The notes beneath the pieces are model-generated. The model made no database searches and was not told the DNA's origin. It worked only from the letters and a program-made list of their open reading frames with translations. A stretch of 15,213 nucleotides of DNA, from assembly GCA_052038315.1 (NCBI GenBank), contig JBQGCF010000275.1:1-15213 (forward strand). The letters are read 5' to 3'. The stretch's first letter is position 1, and each line of letters opens with the position of its first letter. The DNA comes from Iamia sp052038315 (GTDB lineage Bacteria; Actinomycetota; Acidimicrobiia; Acidimicrobiales; Iamiaceae). Of this stretch, positions 12,461 to 15,213 are shown in pieces. A program made the translations under genes and the position numbers.

Positions 12461-13423
12461 GTGCCCGCCGCTCCCGCCGTGCCCCTCCCGACCCCCAAGC
12501 CGTTCCGCTTCGGCATCCAGTGCTCGTCGCCGCCCGACGTCGACAAGCAGAGCTGGACCGCCCTGGCCCGCCGGCTGGAGGGCATCGGGGCCTACCGCAT
12601 GACGGTGTCGGACCACCTCGACGACCAGCTGGCACCGATCGCCGCCCTCATGGCCGCGGCCGACGCCACGACCACCCTTCGGATCGGCGCCCTCGTCCTC
12701 TGCAACGACTACCGGCACCCGGCGGTGATGGCCAAGGAGGCGGCGACCCTGGACATCCTCTCGGAGGGTCGCTTCGAGCTCGGACTGGGCGCCGGGTGGA
12801 TGACGACCGACTACCAGCACGCCGGCATCCCGCTCGACCCGCCGGCCCGGCGCGTCGAGCGCCTGGAGGAGGCGGTGCAGGTGGTGAAGGGCCTCTTCTC
12901 CGACGGGCCCTGCACGTTCCACGGCGAGCACTACCGGATCGAGGGCCTGTCGGGCAGCCCCAAGCCCCGCCCGGACCTGCCCATCGTCATCGGTGGCGGC
13001 GGGCGCAAGGTGCTGGAGGTGGCCGGGCGCCACGCCGACATCGTCGGGCTCAACCCCAAGCTGGCCAAGGGGGTGATCGACGCCGCCGCCGGGCCCAGCG
13101 CCACCGAGGCGGCCACGATCCGGAAGCTCGGGTGGATCCGTGAGGCGGCCGGCGATCGCTACGCCGCGCTCGAGCTGCAGACCCGCATCCACGTCGTCAT
13201 CGTCACCGACGACCGGGAGGGCACGGCCGAGGCCATGGCCCCGGCGTTCGGCATCCCCGCCGAGGAGTCGCTGCGCTCGCCCCACGCCCTGTGCGGCACG
13301 GTCGAGCAGATCGCCGATGACCTGATCGAGCGGCGCGAGACACTGGGCATCAGCGCCATCGGGCTGTCGCTGAGCGACCTCGACGCCATGGAGCCGGTGA
13401 TCGAGCGCCTGGCCGGCACCTGA
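12461..13423 (+). CDS. F420-dependent LLM-class oxidoreductase (TIGR03621-type)
   Basis: This 320-residue luciferase-like TIM-barrel protein closely follows the pattern I know for the TIGR03621 (MSMEG_2516) group of probable F420-dependent oxidoreductases. Landmarks: FRFGIQ at the first strand, the segment DHLDDQLAPIAALMAAADATTTLRIGALVLCNDYRHPAVMAKEAATLDILS, the phosphate-binding-type RFELGLGAGWM, RRVERLEEAVQVVKGLFSDGP, and PIVIGGGGRKVLEVAGRHADIVGLNP. It would transfer hydride from reduced F420 to an unknown substrate; cofactor choice is inferred from family. GTG 12461 is used; GTG 12479 is also possible and would cut a Pro/Ala-rich leader. TCAGAT (12449-12454) 6 nt upstream is an imperfect -10 match. 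No F420 biosynthesis gene is nearby. Confidence 0.85.
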   Translation: MPAAPAVPLPTPKPFRFGIQCSSPPDVDKQSWTALARRLEGIGAYRMTVSDHLDDQLAPIAALMAAADATTTLRIGALVLCNDYRHPAVMAKEAATLDILSEGRFELGLGAGWMTTDYQHAGIPLDPPARRVERLEEAVQVVKGLFSDGPCTFHGEHYRIEGLSGSPKPRPDLPIVIGGGGRKVLEVAGRHADIVGLNPKLAKGVIDAAAGPSATEAATIRKLGWIREAAGDRYAALELQTRIHVVIVTDDREGTAEAMAPAFGIPAEESLRSPHALCGTVEQIADDLIERRETLGISAIGLSLSDLDAMEPVIERLAGT

Positions 13424-13547
13424 GCGCTGGTCGGCACCCGCGACGGATGGTCGGAGGAGCGATGAGCTCCGGACCTGCTCGACGTCGCACTGGGGAGCGG
13501 GCCGCGCGCGCCCGCCGTCCGGCCAAGCCGTCCCAGGAGGCAGCACC
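13424..13547 (+). promoter_or_regulatory. Leader region of the VOC/sigma operon
   Basis: This 124-bp gap holds a weak -10-like GATGGT (13446-13451) and a small hairpin GGAGC-GATGA-GCTCC (13456-13470). A GC-only hairpin GCGGGC/GCCCGC (13497-13515) lies 19 nt before the ribosome site AGGAGG (13535-13540). That ribosome site is 7 nt from the ATG at 13548, in contrast to the leaderless genes. A 31-codon frame (13462-13557) overlaps the VOC start. Confidence 0.35.
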
Positions 13548-13557
13548 ATGGACATGA
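13462..13557 (+). CDS. Possible 31-residue leader peptide (very tentative)
   Basis: An ATG at 13462, preceded by GGAGG only 4 nt away, opens a short frame rich in Arg and Ala (begins MSSGPARRRTGERAARARRP) that ends at a TGA inside the VOC gene (13555-13557), overlapping its start by 10 nt. That placement would allow translational coupling. It may equally be chance in GC-rich sequence; there is no homology evidence. Confidence 0.15.
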   Translation: MSSGPARRRTGERAARARRPAKPSQEAAPWT

Positions 13558-13955
13558 AGCTCGAGCTGGTGGTCATCCCGGTCACCGACGTCGACCGGGC
13601 CAAGGCGTTCTACGAGCGCTGCGGGTTCGCCGTCGACGTCGACCACGCCGCCGGTGACGCGTTCCGGGTCGTGCAGGTGACGCCGCCGGGGTCGGCCGCC
13701 TCGGTGTGCTTCGGCATCGGGCTCGACGGCCCGGCGTCGCCGGTGAAGGGCCTCCACCTCGTCGTCACCGACATCGAGTCGGCGGTGGCCGCGCTGCGGG
13801 CGGGCGGCGTCGAGGTCGGCGACCCCTTCCACGTCGGTGCCGAGGGCAAGGCCGACGGCGTCCACCCCGAGCGCCTCGACCACGGCACCTTCGCCACCAT
13901 CGAGGACCCCGACGGCAACGTCTGGCTCCTCCAGGAGGTCGCGGGCCGTGGATGA
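13548..13955 (+). CDS. VOC-family (glyoxalase/bleomycin-resistance-like) protein
   Basis: This 135-residue single-unit VOC protein has two βαβββ halves: KLELVVIPVTDVDRAKAFYERCGFAVDVDH, then KGLHLVVTDIESAVAALRAGGVEVGDPFH, ending with the typical FATIEDPDGNVWLLQEV. The usual first-strand metal His is replaced (LVVIPV), while His in GLHLVV and Glu in LLQEV remain, so metal binding is uncertain and function unknown (dioxygenase, lyase or binding protein are all possible). A good ribosome site AGGAGG precedes ATG 13548 by 7 nt; Met3 is a nearby alternative. The last 8 nt overlap the sigma-factor gene, whose ribosome site AGGAGG (13933-13938) lies inside this gene, so the two are translationally coupled. 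VOC genes are often seen next to this sigma group, which suggests a functional link. Confidence 0.85.
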   Translation: MDMKLELVVIPVTDVDRAKAFYERCGFAVDVDHAAGDAFRVVQVTPPGSAASVCFGIGLDGPASPVKGLHLVVTDIESAVAALRAGGVEVGDPFHVGAEGKADGVHPERLDHGTFATIEDPDGNVWLLQEVAGRG

Positions 13956-14928
13956 GGCGACCTTCGGGCAGCTGGCCCAGCGACACCACCGGGAGCTGCA
14001 CGTCCACTGCTACCGGATGCTCGCCTCCTACGAGGAGGCCGAGGACGCGGTGCAGGAGGCCATGATCCGGGCCTGGCGCCACCGGGACCGGATCGAGGGC
14101 GGCAACGTCCGCGCCTGGCTCTACCGGGTCTGCACCAACGTCTGCCTGGACGAGATCCGTCGGCGGAAGCGGCGCCCGATCACCGGCACCGCGGCCGAGG
14201 TCGCCTGGCTCCAGCCCTATCCCGACGCCCTCCTCGACGAGGTGGCGGCCGGCGCCGCCGGCGGCAGGACCACGACCACCACGATCGCCACCACCGTCGG
14301 TGCGTCGGACGCGGCGGTCGTCGACCGGGAGACGATCGAGCTCGCCTTCCTCGTCGCCCTCCAGGCCCTGCCGCCCCGGCAACGGGTCGCCCTGATCGCC
14401 CGGGACGTGCTCGGGTGGACGGCGGTCGAGACGGCCGAGGTCCTGGAGACGAGCGTCGCCGCCGCCAACAGCGCCGTGCAGCGGGCCCGCGCCACGATGC
14501 AGGCGCGCCTCCCCGCCCGGCGCGCCGACTGGACCGCGCCCGAGGTGGGCGAGGCCGAGCGCGACCTGCTGGCCCGCTTCCTCCGGGCCAACGACGAGGG
14601 CGACGCCGCCCTGGCCCTGGCCTGCGCGGCCGAGGACATCCGCATCACCATGCCCCCCCACCCGATGGTGTTCGAGGGCCTCGACGACCTGCGCACCCTG
14701 ACCACCCGGGCGTTCGGGCCCGACCGCGAGGGCGACTGGCGGACCGTCCCGACCTCGGCGAACCGCCAGCCGGCGGCGGGGAGCTACCTCCTGCGGCCGG
14801 GGGACACGGTCTTCCGGGCGTTCAAGCTCGACGTCCTCCGGGTCGAGGGCGATCGCATCGCCGAGATCACCACGTTCGGCTGGTCGCACTTCGAGCGGTT
14901 CGGCCTGCCGCTCGAACTCGCAGGCTGA
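13948..14928 (+). CDS. ECF-type sigma factor with SnoaL-like C-terminal domain (SigG/TIGR02960-like)
   Basis: This 326-residue protein has sigma region 2 (about residues 5-75: FGQLAQRHHRELHVHCYRML, EEAEDAVQEAMIRAWRH, RAWLYRVCTNVCLDEIRRRK). A linker follows with the group motif AEVAWLQPYPDALLDEV, then sigma region 4 (about 128-190: LPPRQRVALIARDVLGWTAVETAEVLETSVAAANSAVQRARA). The C-terminal SnoaL/NTF2-like domain (about 205-320) contains ITMPPHPMVFEG, ANRQPAAGSYLLRPGD and FKLDVLRVEGDRIAEITTF. It directs RNA polymerase to a small regulon. Factors with this tail usually lack a separate anti-sigma gene and none is seen here, so the tail probably controls activity. GTG 13948 is chosen from AGGAGG 9 nt upstream and the 8-nt overlap with the VOC gene. 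The regulon and signal are unknown. Confidence 0.88.
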   Translation: MDEATFGQLAQRHHRELHVHCYRMLASYEEAEDAVQEAMIRAWRHRDRIEGGNVRAWLYRVCTNVCLDEIRRRKRRPITGTAAEVAWLQPYPDALLDEVAAGAAGGRTTTTTIATTVGASDAAVVDRETIELAFLVALQALPPRQRVALIARDVLGWTAVETAEVLETSVAAANSAVQRARATMQARLPARRADWTAPEVGEAERDLLARFLRANDEGDAALALACAAEDIRITMPPHPMVFEGLDDLRTLTTRAFGPDREGDWRTVPTSANRQPAAGSYLLRPGDTVFRAFKLDVLRVEGDRIAEITTFGWSHFERFGLPLELAG

Positions 14929-14932
14929 GCGG

Positions 14933-14946
14933 GGCCGGCGTCGGCC
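14933..14946 (+). terminator. Short hairpin after the sigma-factor gene
   Basis: GGCCG-GCGT-CGGCC starts 4 nt after the stop codon and abuts CACACT, the possible -10 of the next gene. The stem is 5 bp with no T-run, so this is a weak call. Confidence 0.25.
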
Positions 14947-14957
14947 ACACTCCGGCG

Positions 14958-15213
14958 ATGGAGCTGTTGCGCACCGATCGGGTCGTCCTGCGCGCCTGGA
15001 GGGAGGACGAGGCCGACCGGCTGCTCGACATCCTCAGCCGTCCCGAGGTCAAGCGCTGGATCGACGACGACCAGGAGGACCCGGTTCTGATGAAGGACCG
15101 GGACGAGGCCGTCGAGCGCATCCGCGCCTACGCCGACGGGCACCGGCCGGGCAGCCCGCGCGGGTTCTGGGCCGTCGAGGAGGTCGCCACCGGTGTGGTG
15201 GCGGGCACGGTGC
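14958..15213 (+). CDS. GNAT-family acetyltransferase, N-terminal part (partial)
   Basis: The first 85 codons run off the window edge. The start MELLRTDRVVLRAWREDEADRLLDILSRPEVKRWIDDD is typical of RimJ/RimL-type GNAT N-acetyltransferases, which transfer acetyl from acetyl-CoA to protein N-termini or small amines. GFWAVEEVATGVVAGTV is the β-strand pair that precedes the acetyl-CoA-binding motif, which lies outside the window. CACACT (14946-14951) stands 6 nt before the ATG and resembles the leaderless -10 pattern except for its first base. The gap to the sigma gene is 29 bp, so co-transcription is also possible. Substrate is unknown. Confidence 0.75.
   Translation, partial: MELLRTDRVVLRAWREDEADRLLDILSRPEVKRWIDDDQEDPVLMKDRDEAVERIRAYADGHRPGSPRGFWAVEEVATGVVAGTV

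Overview
The window is a dense, very GC-rich stretch (I judge well over 70% GC by eye) with many GTG starts. It carries an F420-type luciferase-like oxidoreductase, an ECF sigma factor with a SnoaL-like tail, a CopC-CopD fusion, and crotonyl-CoA carboxylase/reductase and MeaB-type genes. This fits a high-GC actinobacterium. Acidimicrobiia or a relative is my guess from gene style; no rRNA or marker gene here settles it. I see no transposase, phage gene, tRNA, rRNA or CRISPR array. It reads as ordinary chromosome.

Layout. 1-351 (+) is the 3' end of crotonyl-CoA carboxylase/reductase, followed by two strong dyads. 481-1119 (+) is a LysE/RhtB exporter and 1203-1628 (+) a small NYN/PIN-like nuclease. 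Facing them is a three-gene minus-strand operon read from 4504 down to 1606: CopC-CopD copper protein, a secreted membrane-anchored protein, and a methylmalonyl-CoA epimerase-like protein. Both internal junctions are 4-nt start/stop overlaps. A 356-bp gene-free divergent region (4505-4860) precedes a plus-strand ABC transporter pair (4861-7273). Next come a minus-strand lipoprotein nuclease (7394-7912) and a TetR regulator (7954-8619) divergent from a cytochrome P450 (8640-9926). An ASCH-like protein (9937-10524, -) is divergent from a MeaB-like GTPase (10573-11556, +). A hypothetical protein (11750-12262, -) is divergent from a TIGR03621-type F420 oxidoreductase (12461-13423, +). The window ends with a coupled VOC protein/ECF sigma factor pair (13548-14928) and the start of a GNAT acetyltransferase (14958 to the edge).

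Theme. Three genes point to the ethylmalonyl-CoA/methylmalonyl-CoA route: ccr, the epimerase-like gene and the MeaB-like GTPase. They sit in separate transcription units. The epimerase-like protein has Cys where characterised epimerases have a metal-binding Glu, so its activity is not certain.

The clearest pattern beyond the gene list concerns initiation. Seven genes that head a transcription unit have a TANNNT -10 hexamer 6 to 8 nt before an ATG or GTG, the geometry of leaderless mRNAs. The clearest genes lying inside operons instead have GAGG or AGGAGG ribosome sites or overlapping start/stop codons. This also fixes several starts that differ from the longest open frame. I found no convincing new multi-gene system. 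The best leads are the initiation pattern, a 42-bp dyad between tetR and the P450 gene, the large dyad before lysE, the Glu-to-Cys change in the epimerase, and a 16-17-bp tandem repeat between two convergent genes.
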